A stretch of DNA of 64,000 bases from Malurus cyaneus samueli (lineage: Eukaryota; Chordata; Aves; Passeriformes; Maluridae). Below are positions 48,911-60,880 of this stretch, in pieces (the first letter of the stretch is position 1; each line of letters begins with the position of its first letter). Both the position numbers and the translations under genes were made by a program. Under the pieces are notes generated by a model that ran no database searches, was not told the origin of the DNA, and worked only from the letters and a program-made list of their open reading frames with translations. The DNA lies in contig CM019219.1 in the NCBI GenBank assembly GCA_009741485.1, positions 32,459,280-32,523,279 on the forward strand, in the 5' to 3' direction.

Positions 48911-50507
48911 AAAACAAACAGGAGAAGCCCTGGGTGAGAATCATCTGTTGCTGACAATATCTAGAACCAAGGGCTCATATAAAAAAAAATAACATAACTT
49001 CCCACCCCCCTCAAAAAAAAACCCTAGAAATGACATTCTCAAAGCTACAACATGAACCAGACCAAATCACTTTCTCCTAAATGAGACCTGTCATAAATAT
49101 TCTGATTTTTTTTAGTTTTGCTCATATCTCTTTGTTGATTTAATCTGGGATTTTGTGCTGACACAAGCAGGCTCATTGTTTTCAGCCTTCCCAGGAAGGT
49201 TTGAGATCCGCTTGCAAAAGGATGCAACTCCAGCCCACTAAAAAAGGAGCAATGGACAGTTTTCCAGTTTTCTGACTGATTATTTCCTTATTTCTGGAGG
49301 TCACTAAACAGAGCAGGTCAGCACCTCATTCTAGCAATGCATTTTCAACTCATTTCTGCCAGCCCAAGCTATTACACAATAATAATTTTTTCCCAGCCAG
49401 TTTATAAGGGAATTCACCAGTGGAAGTTAAAAATGCTGAAATTATCGGCATGTTAAATACTGACCAGAAATATTCATGGAAGGTTCAGCAGCAGACACAA
49501 GCCAAATGGCCTAGAAGCAAATACCAACTCCAGGTGTTCCCATCCCTGATTTCTGGAGTATTTTCTGTGTTTTTTTTCTTAAGAATCTTTATTTTCTGAA
49601 GAGTAATTCCCTGCTGAATGTCCCATTTACTGCCCTAATATGAAGCAGTGTGAGACAGATCCCAGTTTTGGAAAATGCTCCCACAAAATAAGTGCTAAGA
49701 AGTAAAAACAAGTGCAGCAACAGAAAAGATCCGCTTGGGTAATGTTAATCAAGAGAAAATCCTCTTCCACCTTGGGATTTGTTATGTGAATTAGGAACTG
49801 GAAAGGGCTCAAGTTAGACTGTTCTAAAACAGGGACTGCCCCAGCTCAAGTAGCCCTTGATGTGACACTCAGGAGTGGAAAAGAGTGGACAGGTTTATTC
49901 CTTACAATAGAAAAATGTGCAATTAATCCTCTCTTTAACCCTCATTCCAAAAATAAATAACTGAAAGAAGAAAACAACACACCTTAACAACTGTAAGGAA
50001 GGTTCCAAGAAGGAAAATTACATCAAACACAAGATATTATTTTTTTTTACCTTACTGATATGCTTCTGTTTTCATTTCTCATTACCTTCTCCCTCCATGG
50101 ATCTTAAAGGGGAGGTATTTTACTGATTTTGATTAAAATCAGACCTTAATCCACACTAAATCACTCCAGACTCATTGGGACCACTGACAACAAAATGGGA
50201 GTTTAGGTTTCCTTAAAATCAATGTTTTTACATTAAAACACTTGTGAACAGGAACTCCCAAACTACCCTAGCTGTGCAGTAATTTTATTTACAAGATTTT
50301 ATACTTCTTACAACATTCTCCTGAAATTCTCCCCAAAAGCCCTGTTGAAAGTGAACTTGGTAAAAATGAAGGGTCCCCAGGCTGCCTCTGTTTTCCCTGC
50401 CTTCCCAAAAGGTGCAACCACATCCATCCAAGACATTCCTGAAATCGGAACGGCATGAGAAAAATAAGGAAATAAATAAACAAAATTGAATTTTTGCATG
50501 AAATCCA

Positions 50508-50572
50508 ATGAAAGGTTGGATTTGACGTTGCAGGTCTTTTCTAGCTTTAATGATTTTGTGATCTTTCTATGC
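50508..50572 (+). mobile_element. Very short CR1 LINE 3' end
   Basis: GGTTGGATTTGACGTTGCAG, TCTAGCTTTAATGATTTTGT and GATC. It ends about 80 bp from the donor of the EC10 exon. Confidence 0.72.
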
Positions 50573-50652
50573 AATAGAAAGAACAAAGAGCCACGGAAGG
50601 GAAGCCCAGCAAATGCAGGGAACATTTCCTGGCACTGCAGCTAAATCTGTAC

Positions 50653-50793
50653 CTTGAACACTGTGCTGGGCTCTTCATTGAGGTTCACTCGAGTGACGAC
50701 ACGGCCCGAGTTCTCCTCCACATCAAAAATGCTGGCACTGTAGGGAAACTGGACAACATCCACCTTGTACCGGACCAGGCTCGCTGGAGTGCC
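50653..50793 (-). CDS. PCDH15: PCDH15 internal exon: body of EC10
   Basis: This exon has 47 codons, phase 0 at both ends, a TGCATTCCAG acceptor and a GTACAG donor. The peptide begins [15 protein letters not shown] and contains the cadherin core signature [16 protein letters not shown] before ending in EEPSTVFK. The acidic EEN stretch and the SGRVVT strand are typical of the middle of an extracellular cadherin repeat; here they form the central strands of EC10. It continues directly into LVVIAYDDG of the next exon. No frameshift or stop is seen. From memory it is close to the human protein, with conservative differences only. Confidence 0.94.
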
Positions 50794-52589
50794 CTGGAAT
50801 GCAAAAAACGAGGCAAATTGGGTATTTCTGTGTTTTTACACATCTCCTGAAGAGTTAAAAAGCGACATTGGTAAGGCCATCAAAACCAAAACTTGTTATT
50901 TGTCTTCCTCATAACTGAGCACCCCCTTCAATCCCCCAAAATACCTTCCATGACACCTCAGAGGGCCAGGAGAAAAATTCACCAGAGATTTGGAAAGAAA
51001 AGGGCTGAACTCCCATCTACTTAAACCCAGAAATGTTTTATAAATAGTGACATTTTTAAACAGAAGATGGACTGGCTAAAATATCTTTCAAAAATATTTG
51101 GACATTATAAAACTAATTTCAAGTTTTATAAGAGAAACTTATCAGTAGTAAAAGAATATGTGGGTTCACAGATGGATTTTAAGCAGACCCACATACTCCT
51201 GGAGTATTTTCTTCCTGGATCTCCTGGAGTGTTTGACCTTTACATTGTGTTTAAACAGCCCAAACATCATTAATGGTTAATTGTTGCTTTTCATCTGTAT
51301 TCAATAATGTGCTTTGTTGGGATTGGGAATTTATTCCATGTCCCATGCCAGCCATGAATCACATGGAAATAAAACATTTCCTTTTGCAAACAGTAACAGG
51401 AATGGCTACAAAAGTGCTTTGGGCTCACTAATCCTACCAACGTTTTGCTGATCCAAAAGAAGTCATTTGAGTGTTGTGTCTCAGAGCCCTCCAAGGAATT
51501 CCAGCCTAGGAAGGGTTTAAGAGGCCATCAGCAGCTTTAATCACCCAAATGAGCTCTGCCAGGCCCATTTTAGTGGTTAGCAAATTAAAAAAATTACTGT
51601 ATTCGCTATTAAAAGCACTTCACACGTGCTAAAGAGGGCAAATCCCAGGAAAAGTGAGAATTTCCAGGGTTATGGCATAGCAGAGTTCATCATCAACTTT
51701 CCCCCTGGCATTCCCTGCTTCAGTCATATTTCTTCAAGGTTATAATTAAGAGCAAATTACCTGCTGAAATCCAGCCTATTTGGGCTCAAAGAAATGGTCT
51801 TAAAGTTGCCTGGAAGACGAAGAGCCCTCATCATCATTAAAGCTGCTCACACCAGGTAATTTGGGACTAAATAAACAAAAACCTCATCAGGTTATTGTTG
51901 TTCCTGATGTGATTATCAAGCACACTTTGCTCCTGTCACTTCAGGAAAATAACAAACCCAGTATTTATTTTTTATTTATGGTATTTTGGCACTGATGTAA
52001 TTAGAAAAATCTCCACAGAGGTTTCCCAGGGAAATCTATTTAGAAGTGAGTTTTAATTATCTGAAATATTAATCATCTTTCACCTCTGTTCTAAATTAAT
52101 TTAGGTACATTGTTATGTCTGCAGCAAAACTTGAATCTAGCTGATAATATTCTGAAATAAACCCCAGAGAAAGGATTGTGGTTGGCAGGAATCATGTTTG
52201 TTCTCTCCAACTGAAGTTTCCCTGAGATTCAGGACTAAAATGAAACTTTAAAAAAGCTCATCCAGCTCCAATTATTTCTTCCACGGCTGTGTTATTCCAT
52301 AAGTTTCCACCTGCTCTGGGGAAATGCCATATGTTTGTGAGATGGGTGATAGCTACAAACATGTCCCCAGTATTGGTGAGGCTGGCCTGGAAAAGGGGTC
52401 TTGGATGAGGCACATGTGCACTGCCCAGATAACTCCCAGCAGGAAAATTGTAATGGAATAAAGTCAGGAAAAATGGGGAGAAGGGAAACACCAAAATTGA
52501 TGGGGGTTTTGGTATGCATATCTGCAAGCAGCTCCACAGGAAGCCAGGAGAGGAAGGCTGGAACACCTCTGCTAGGAAGGCAGAATGAA

Positions 52590-52985
52590 ACCATGAGGAT
52601 TGGTCAGTCTGGAAAGGAGAAAGATCCAGGGAGACCTGAGAGTTCCTTCCACGGCCTAAATGGGCTCCAGGAGAGCTGGAGAGGGACTGGGGACAAGGGA
52701 TGGAGAGACAGGACACAGGGAATGGCTTCCCACTGCCAGAGGGCAGGGACAGATGGGATATTGGGAAGGAATTGTTCCCTGGGAGGGTGGGCAGGCCCTG
52801 GCACAGGGTGCCCAGAGAAGCTGTGGCTGCCCCTGGATCCCTGGCAGTGTCCAAGGCCAGGCTGGACATTGGGGCTGGGAGCAGCCTGGGACAGTGGGAG
52901 GTGTCCCTGTCCACAGCAAGGGGTTGGAATGAGATGATCTTTAAGGTCCCTTCCAATCCAAACCATTTTGGGATTCAGTGGATGG
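52590..52985 (+). mobile_element. CR1 LINE 3' fragment, long copy
   Basis: AAAGATCCAGGGAGACCTGA, CACAGGGAATGGCTTCCCAC, CTGGGAGCAGCCTGGGACAG and TTCCAATCCAAACCATTTTG. Confidence 0.88.
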
Positions 52986-53207
52986 AGATGACATCCTTCC
53001 TTCCCTCATTGGCCTCTCCCTGGGCTGAAGACAGGGCTTTATTAACCCAGACTTTCCAAACAATATTTTATGGTTTATTTATTGGTTTATTAACCAATTA
53101 ATTAATTGGTTTGTTAACCAAAATTTCCAGGCTGGGGTATTGCTGCCAAAATCACCTTGGCATGGCTGTGGTATCTCCAAACCTGTCTGGAAGAAAGGGA
53201 ATTACAA

Positions 53208-53285
53208 AATGCCAGGCTGGACATTGGGGCTGGGAGCAGCCTGGGACAGTGGAATCTCCCTGCACATGGGTGGGGACACCCCCCA
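53208..53285 (+). mobile_element. Short CR1 LINE internal piece
   Basis: AATGCCAGGCTGGACATTGG to GACAGTGGAATCTCCCTGC. It lacks the usual 3' end, so it is a remnant rather than a simple 5' truncation. Confidence 0.75.
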
Positions 53286-55568
53286 CAGTTCTCTGTCTCT
53301 CAGTTTTATCCCATTTCTGTTCCCACCATGGGCAGCCAGGCTGTGAATCCCTCTGGGAGCCCAAATCCAGCCAAGGCTGTTTGGGCTCCTTGGCTCACCT
53401 GGAATTCCAGAGGTCTTTGGGAGGCAGAGCTTCCCCACTCAGGGCTCACCAGCTGTCCTGGTCACACCATCCAACAGCCTGAACTCACCCACTCCCAGGC
53501 ACTAAAAAACCCCAATAAATGGAAAAGTCCTTAAGCTCCATCTGAACATCATCTCTGGAAAGGAATCTCCAGCTGCTGTGGATAAACTCACAATTTAAGG
53601 GATTGTTCTCATGGAAGGAGTGCTCGGCTGCCTCAGAAATTGCCGTTGCAATGTGCTTAAAATTGAAGATTTTTATGCTTCTAAGGTTTTGCAGTTATTT
53701 AGAAAGATTTGAAGCAGCTCCCAAGCTTTTCCTTGGCAGTCATGACTCTCCTTTATCCCCATTATTCCCTCTGGCCTGGTTTGGTTGCTTTTTGCTTAAT
53801 ATTTCCTGATTATTCCTGGAATTTGGTAGAAGCTCCTCTGGGAAAGGCAGGGGGAACAACTTTAGGATGTACCAAGTAATCTGAAAAACTACTGATATAA
53901 ATATTATTTCTATAAAATGTTACTACTTCAAAAATATAGAAAAAATGTACTGTGGATTTTTCCAAACAACCAAAGAACAAAAGGCCGATTTACCAGATTT
54001 CATGAAAACAAAGTTTTCAGGCAAAATTTAGCAGATTTTAATGGTCAGAAGGGTGTTTCAAATTTATGTTTATAACACATGCAAAAGTAGCCTCTAAAAC
54101 ATAATTTACATTCCCATCCACTGCAAATTAAAAGAGAATTAAAACCAGAAAAGAGAGGAACAACTGGTCAGAATTTAAAGTGACATTTACTAAAAGCAGC
54201 CCTGCAAATCTTGCTGTCCCCTTTAGAGAAAAGCTCTGGGTTTTATGTTTTAATTGACATTTCACCAAGGACCTGCAGAATGAGTACCAGGGGTCTCTGA
54301 TGCCTTCAGGCTGAAAGTTTTTGTCCCCTTTGAAAACACAACAAAGGATCAACGAGGAAGTGCTTGACTCTGGCACAGATTATTTCTGTTTTAACTGAGA
54401 AGCTCTTAATATAAATAAAAATCAGCAACCTGTGGGGTTTCTTTTCAGCAAATCCAAGCCTCTGATAAGCAGTTGCATTCTACTGTTGGTTTAGGGTTTT
54501 GGGCACCAGTTAAATTAAGAAAATCCCACATTTTCACCCTCAGATTTGTTCATATGGATACACATTCCTGTGTGGAAGATCCATGGAGTTGTAAATAGCT
54601 CAGTGTGTGAAGGTTTGATGGGAGTTGTTTTAAACAAAACCAAGAGAAGCTTTCATCTCCATTGCCAATAAATGAACTTCTGTTGGAATAATTTGAGAGT
54701 AAAAATTTGTTTTTATCCCTCCTGACTGTTTCTGAAAGCACCTCATGGCACTTCCACCCCTCCATGCTAAAAATTTCTAAATAATTTAGGATATACATGC
54801 AGAAAATTATGTCCCAGGAGTCTTTTACCCTCTCATGTTTCACCTAAAGTAATATTTGTTTGTTGAAATGGAAAGCCCACCTCCACTGACATCATTCCCA
54901 CCTCCTCCTTCCCCCAAAAAATTCAAATTTGCCTTCTCTGCAGAGAAATCCCACCCAGAGGCTGAGCCTTTCCAGCTGGATCCTCACAGCATCCATATTA
55001 ATTTGCCAGTGTTGGGGTTTGCTGGAAACAATGGTTGTCTCTGAGGAGCTGATTAGGTCTGAAAAGCTTTTATTGCAGATGATGGAAAAAATTTGGCTGG
55101 ACTTTTATTCTGGATATGAGAATTACAGACATTAGCTGCAAAATAATAACGGGAAAAATTTAGCCTGGAGACTTCACATTGGTTGGGCTCTTATAAACAG
55201 GCATATTTTAAAGCTACAATTATTTTTAATAGGTACATATTTCTTTCCCTGACCTGATAAAATAAATGTATTTGTACCTAGCAAATAAGATGCCAACAGG
55301 TTAAAAGCCTCCAAAACCACAAGGAAAATATTGGTGATAACTAAGAATATTCTGTCCCTTAAGGCAAGTTTAGAGGAAGGTCCCCTTGCTGAGCAGACCA
55401 AAAATTGTGTGCTTTTAAACCCAATTTCCAGGGAATTTATATCAAATACTTTGTGACATCATTTAATGTCAAAGCCAGCTTCAAATAAATAGAAATTTTC
55501 CAGTAGCATGGGCTGGCTCAGGCAGAAAAAGAAACAAAGCCCTTTATGCCTGATAGTTTTTATGTTGG

Positions 55569-55597
<29 letters not shown>
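55569..55597. repeat. Poly-A run (29 bases)
   Basis: This is the longest homopolymer in the window. No retrocopy or target-site duplication could be tied to it. Confidence 0.95.
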
Positions 55598-55600
<3 letters not shown>

Positions 55601-56802
55601 TGACAAATCTACCAACCACTAGTTTGAAATAAAAGATCCCTTCCAAAACCTCCTTTAAATGTTTCCCTCCACAGCTGGCTGACTTTTAAGGCCCTTGCAT
55701 TTATTAGAGGCTTCAGGGTAACTGCATTTTTAAACCACCAAAATCAACAAGTGTTCATGCGATAGTGACAAAAAATGTTCAAAAATGTTCAGTAAGGTTT
55801 GGGGTTTTTCAGTGAAAAAATGGAATAACTTTGCATTGGGAATGCTGATTGTACAGGGCTAAGGATTATAAATGTCATGAATCAGAATGATTTTGTTTCC
55901 CCTCAGGAATATCTTAGTCTTCAAAATTTAGACATAGTGATTATAAAACAGAGCTTTCGTCAGAATGGGCAAGGAGAGCCCAAAATATCTCACTGTAAGG
56001 CAACAACACTGATTTCATGTTAAAGAAAAGCTGCCCAAACCCCACTAACACCATATTTGGCTGAGCTGCACCTGATTTGTGTCCAAGCACTTCCTCTCTT
56101 CAAATGCACATGAAAATGAGCTTTTCATCTGCAAGGCACATTCCCCTGAACTCTTCCCCCTGAGGATTAGTCTCCTTAAGAAGCCAAACAATGGCAATTA
56201 AAATTAAAGCCTGGCAGGCAGAACAGCTCTGGCTTTTCCTCAGAGGATCATTGGTCACTGATGCTCATCAGGTCCTGATGGCAAAAATTGACATCAAACT
56301 TCAGGGCAGGGAAGGAGTCAGAGGGGTCTGTCCAGTTCTGTCACTCAAGGGCTTCACCAGGGAGCAGCAGCAATAACTGGGGACAAAAATAAACTTTATC
56401 CCTCCAGCCAAGTGCCTTGGGGTCAAATATTGCCCGTGGAATGTGCAGCCGGGTGAGCTCTGCAGTGACTGTGACATCAGACAGTGACAGCCTCAGCCAA
56501 GTGTGGTTTGTTCCCTCCTGAACTGCCCCGAAGACAAGCACAGTTCTGTTCCTGCCTATCCCCCTGGCTCTGTGAAGCTGGATAAACAACTTTCCCTGGC
56601 AGACAGGAACTGGAGGATTGGTTTTCCAGCTCCAGGAGGCAGCCTTGGAACTGCAGCTCTGCCCTGAGCACAAAGGCCAGGCTGACATCAAACCAACACA
56701 GGAGTTACTCCTCTGTGAAACTCCTCATGGTTTGAGGCTGATGAGAGAGGTTCAGGCTTTCTCCCTGTTGGGTGTGGAGCACTGACAGAAGCTTTTCCTT
56801 AC

Positions 56803-56919
56803 CGGGGGGTCCTGATCCTCAGCTGAGACCGTGGTGATCACAGTGCCCTTGGCTGCATCAGGAGCAACCATTCCCCTGTAGAGCTTCTGGCTGAACACTG
56901 GCGAGTAGTCATTCATATC
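56803..56919 (-). CDS. PCDH15: PCDH15 internal exon (first in window): EC9/EC10 junction and start of EC10
   Basis: This 39-codon exon (phase 0 in, phase 0 out) is bounded by a TTTTTTGCAG acceptor above 56919 and a GTAAGG donor below 56803. The translation opens with DMNDYSPVF, a cadherin inter-repeat linker of the DxNDxxPVF type. It continues through [16 protein letters not shown] and ends in EDQDPP. In protocadherin-15 as I remember it, this marks the start of cadherin repeat 10. The protein is a single-pass adhesion molecule of hair-cell stereocilia that joins cadherin-23 in the tip link. The next exon joins in frame at GTPAS. No start codon belongs to this exon; the upstream ATG-led frame extends into the intron. 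The assignment rests on recalled family sequence and on consistent phases across all nine exons. Confidence 0.93.
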
Positions 56920-57357
56920 CTGCAAAAAACAGCATTCAGAGGTTAGCCCTGGAGTTCCAAAAAATGTCAGATGCATTCACAAGTGGTGTTTTTGTTGAGT
57001 CTCTCCCACCCGTGGTAGGGATTGCCATTCTCAGGCTCTCCCAATTCTGTTACCCCTGCACAAAACGAGGGGATGCACAAAGAAATGGAAATGGGATGGC
57101 TCAGCTGAAGGGAACTGTGCAGAAAAATGCAGCCCCACAAGAGAACAGAGCAGAGAATTCCACATCCCCTGCTCCTCTAACAGCAGGCTTGGCTCATTTT
57201 CCAAAAGGAATGAGCTGCTCTGGCTTGATGGTGATTGTTACCTTTAATATCCAACAAATTCAGAGGAAATAAAACTCCCTTTGTAGGATAAAAGGGCGTT
57301 TGCGCACCTTCTTGTGCCTGTGATAGGTAAAGATACAAAAGATACATAAGCATGGGC

Positions 57358-57379
57358 ATATATATATATATATATATAT
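57358..57379. repeat. (TA)n microsatellite
   Basis: Eleven consecutive AT/TA dinucleotides within ordinary intron sequence. Confidence 0.95.
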
Positions 57380-57589
57380 CCAATATTTTGCAGGGTCATC
57401 CAGAGTTGCTTCTGTTCATGTAGAGATTAAAAATAAACTCTTTTTTTTATTTTTCCTCTTATAAAAGGAGATTTCGCCCAAAACACATTTTCCAGTTGAA
57501 GTTTATTCTTCTCTTGAAAGTCTTTAGGTTTGGGGTAATACTCAAATCGGAGCCTGTCACTCATTTCATGGTGTGTGTTATTAACTGGG

Positions 57590-57692
57590 AAATGTCACTT
57601 GGTCCAGTGGGAGATCTTCCTGCCCATGGCAGGGTGAAATGGGATGGGTTTAATGTCCCTTCCAACACACACCATTCTATGATTCTGTAGGA
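57590..57692 (+). mobile_element. Short CR1 LINE 3' end
   Basis: CTGCCCATGGCAGGGTGAAA, ATGTCCCTTCCAACACACAC and CATTCTATGATTCTGTAGG. The octamer tail is intact. Confidence 0.84.
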
Positions 57693-59024
57693 ATCTGTAG
57701 GCAGAGATTTGAATCCAAGGAGTGTATTCCCCAGAGCAGTGAATGAGGAGAAAGAAGGGATTTAACACACAGATATTAAATATTTCTAATTTTAGCTTGG
57801 TGGGGTACAAGCACAAAAGGTCTCTTGGTGTCCCCATAAACCAAAAAACCATGCGTGTCCCTGTGTACACTGATATTCCCAAGGCCATTTTATGCCAGGA
57901 ATGCTGCACTGCAGGGATTTTTCTCCTGCTCTGGCTGTGTTTGGCCTGTCCCCACCTGTCTGGGAGCACCTGGGTTAGTACAAGGGCTTCACAGAAAGTG
58001 ATGGCCTTAATGAGTTTTAAATTACGTATCGATTTCCTACTTAATGCCTTCCCTCCCCTTCTGCTTTGCTTCTCCTCTTTGGCATTCCCAGGGGACAGCC
58101 TCAATTCCCAACATTTTTGCGCAGCATTTTCATACTCCTTGCAGTCAGAGCAGTGTTTCTTTCCTACCAATCTCTTCTTTGTGCTTTTTCCTTGTTCTTT
58201 GTGCAGGGGAGGGATGTCAGGATACGGTGATGCTTTTGTGTGCTGCCCCATGGGAGCAAGGAGGAACAAAAACAACAAAAAGCGGTAGATGAAGAGTATC
58301 TGTGATAGGAAGACAGCTCTGGGGGTGTTATGCTTTGCTTTTACTCTGTTTTGCAAATAAATCTGTATAAAAATAGAACTCTGCAGCCAGATAAGCAGGG
58401 ACACAAAGGCTGGTGTAGTTACCTACAAACACGTGGCTGTTATTAGCTCACTGTCAAAAGAGGCAGCCCAGGTATCTGAAAGTGAGAAATATGGAGAATC
58501 CATCAGCCAGATTTCCCACTTTTATATTTTGGAGCCTGTCTGATTATTAAGAAGAGCCTGGATTTGAGTTAATGGCAGCCTGGATTTCTGTGGCTGGAGC
58601 AGTGAACTGGGGAAGGTTTTAAGATGCTGCAGTTTGGCCCCAGTTGTAGAATTATGTCTCTGATTAAAAAAGGTGATTTCATGACTTCTGACAGCCACTT
58701 TTGGGGGAGGTCTCCAGCCCCATTGCTGAACCTGAGCTTAGGAAGTGCTCTCATGTGCTGCATCCACTTTTGTGTGAGGTTCTGAGAGGCATTTTAAAAA
58801 GCCATTAGATATAATCTTCAATTATTTAACTATTTACAAGCAAAACATGTCAGGGACTTTGGCCTCTGGTCAGAAAAAAGCCCAGGACTTGCTCCAAATA
58901 TTACAGTTTTGCCAAAAGTCTCCCTGTGCTGAAAACTTGAAAACTCCATCGCTGTACTTGTCCACCACTAAATTCTCTTTGATGGCAAAAGGTGAACTGA
59001 GGACCTTGGAGAGAGACCATTTAC

Positions 59025-59312
59025 AAGGGCCTGGAGGGACAGGACACCCCTGGCTTCCCACTGCCAGAGGGCAGGGACAGATGGGATATTGGAAGGAATT
59101 GTTCCCTTGGGAGGGTGGGCAGGCCCTGGCACAGGGTGCCCAGAGAAGCTGTGGCTGCCCCTGGATCCCTGGCAGTGCCCAAGGCCAGGCTGGACATTGG
59201 GGCTGGGAGCAGCCTGGGACAGTGGGAGGTGTCCCTGCCCATGGCAGGGGTGACACTGGATGGGCTTTAAGGTCCCTTCCCACTCAAACCAATTGGGAAT
59301 TCCATGAAATAC
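59025..59312 (+). mobile_element. CR1 LINE 3' fragment
   Basis: GGCTTCCCACTGCCAGAGGG to AATTGGGAATTCCATGAAAT. It is nearly identical over long stretches to the 52.7-kb copy. Confidence 0.88.
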
Positions 59313-60574
59313 CCAATTTCCCCAGTTACTGAAGTATCAAGAGCTTGAAGTCCCTTCCCATCCTTGTGCATTCTCTTGGCCTCTCACAATCAGCACACCT
59401 TAATGACACCAAGTCCAAACCCCTGTGATGATGCTGACATGATTTTATTGGCCAAAAGTATCAAGTGGCCCCTTGAATTTGGTCTGTGGGTGGGTTCAGA
59501 GCTGCTTTACACAAGGCTTGCTCTGAATCTGCACAGAACAGGGCCTTGCTCACATGGCACAGCTGCAGCTCTTTCACATTTAGTACCCAGCAGGTCCTAA
59601 ATGAGCTCATCCCATAAATTAAGGGATAATATTCATGGTGGAATACATGAGGCAATAAATGCCTGGCAGATGATTGAACTGATCAGCTGAGATGGAAGAA
59701 AACCCAGGCCTGTCATTCCATTAATGCCATCAGAAATGAGGGATAATTTGCAGGCAGCCCAGCTGATTTTTTTTAACCTTCCCAGCAGTTTTGTGATGCT
59801 GCTCTGTTCTTTAAATGGGCCCTGGTGACACCTCGAGTGACAGCCTCCAACCACACTCTGTGCCGCTAGTCACCACCCCTGGGATCAGCCACCTCTCAAT
59901 GCCCTCACTGCCCCCTCATCCTCATTGTTTTTGGCATTGTTAGAACTAAAACGCTCTGGTTTTATTCATTCTTGTTGCTCTCTCACTTTAAATCCTTCAC
60001 CCGAGACAATGGCTTTGTTCCACTACACGATGTCCTTGAAAAACTCCAAAGCACACTAATCCCGCAACACAGAAAGAGTAGAAAAAACTCTTCTACCAAC
60101 AAGAAAGAGGCAAAATAACACAAAAAGAATGCTGGTAATAAGAAGAGGAGAACACAGCATAAAATATGCAGAGGCCATACAGGTCCCATGACACAGAAAT
60201 TCTTCTATTTACTTTTAGGAACACATTACTCACTTAAAAACAACTGTTTCTGTTCACAAACCCTATTACCACAGTAGCTGCTTCCAAATACTAAATCCTA
60301 ATAACTGGAAATGCAAGGATTTTGCTTTTTTCCAGTACTGGGAATCATCTGGATTGTGAGGGGATATGTGTGGGAGCAGCGAGAGGCAAAACAAACTCAG
60401 CCCTCTCAGACACCCCATAGCTTCTTGCAGCTTCAGAGGAAAAGTTAGGAAAGCAGCAAAAGGAATATGAGAATGGGCAAAAAGAAAAATCTCAGTCTGT
60501 TTGACGTGGTGGGAAAAAAATCAGAGTCCCTTGGACTATTCTGCCTTGGAAATATTTGAATAGATGCAACAGTT

Positions 60575-60880
60575 ATTGTTCCATGGCTCCCGGAGAGGGC
60601 CTGGAGTCAGGTGGGGATTGGGTTCTTCTCCCAGGGAACATGGGATAACGTCAAGCTGTCGGGAGAATCAGGCTGGATATCAGGAAAGATTTCTTCACCC
60701 AAAGGGTGGCCAGACACTGGAAGTGGCTGCCCAGGCAGAGGTGTGGTCACAGTCCCTGGAAGTGCTCAGGAGATGTGGCTGTGGCACTTGGGGACACGGC
60801 TCCACGGTGCCATGTTAATGCTGCCACTCAGGGATCTCAGAGGTCATTTCCAATTAAATGATTCCACAAATTCATTGATT
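60575..60880 (+). mobile_element. CR1 LINE 3' fragment of a distinct subfamily
   Basis: CATGGCTCCCGGAGAGGGCC, CAGGAAAGATTTCTTCACCC, ACTGGAAGTGGCTGCCCAGG and GATTCCACAAATTCATTGATTC. It keeps a more internal piece of CR1 than most copies here. Confidence 0.82.

Larger units (their letters stand above)
48549..50652 (-). other. PCDH15: PCDH15 intron, 2.1 kb
   Basis: It contains a CR1 fragment at 48785-48910 and a very short CR1 3' end at 50508-50572. The middle has no recognised element. Confidence 0.87.
50794..56802 (-). other. PCDH15: PCDH15 intron, 6.0 kb
   Basis: It contains CR1 copies at 52590-52985 and 53208-53285 and a 29-base poly-A run at 55569-55597. The flanks 50794-52590 and 53285-55560 are AT-rich and featureless to my reading. 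Confidence 0.86.
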
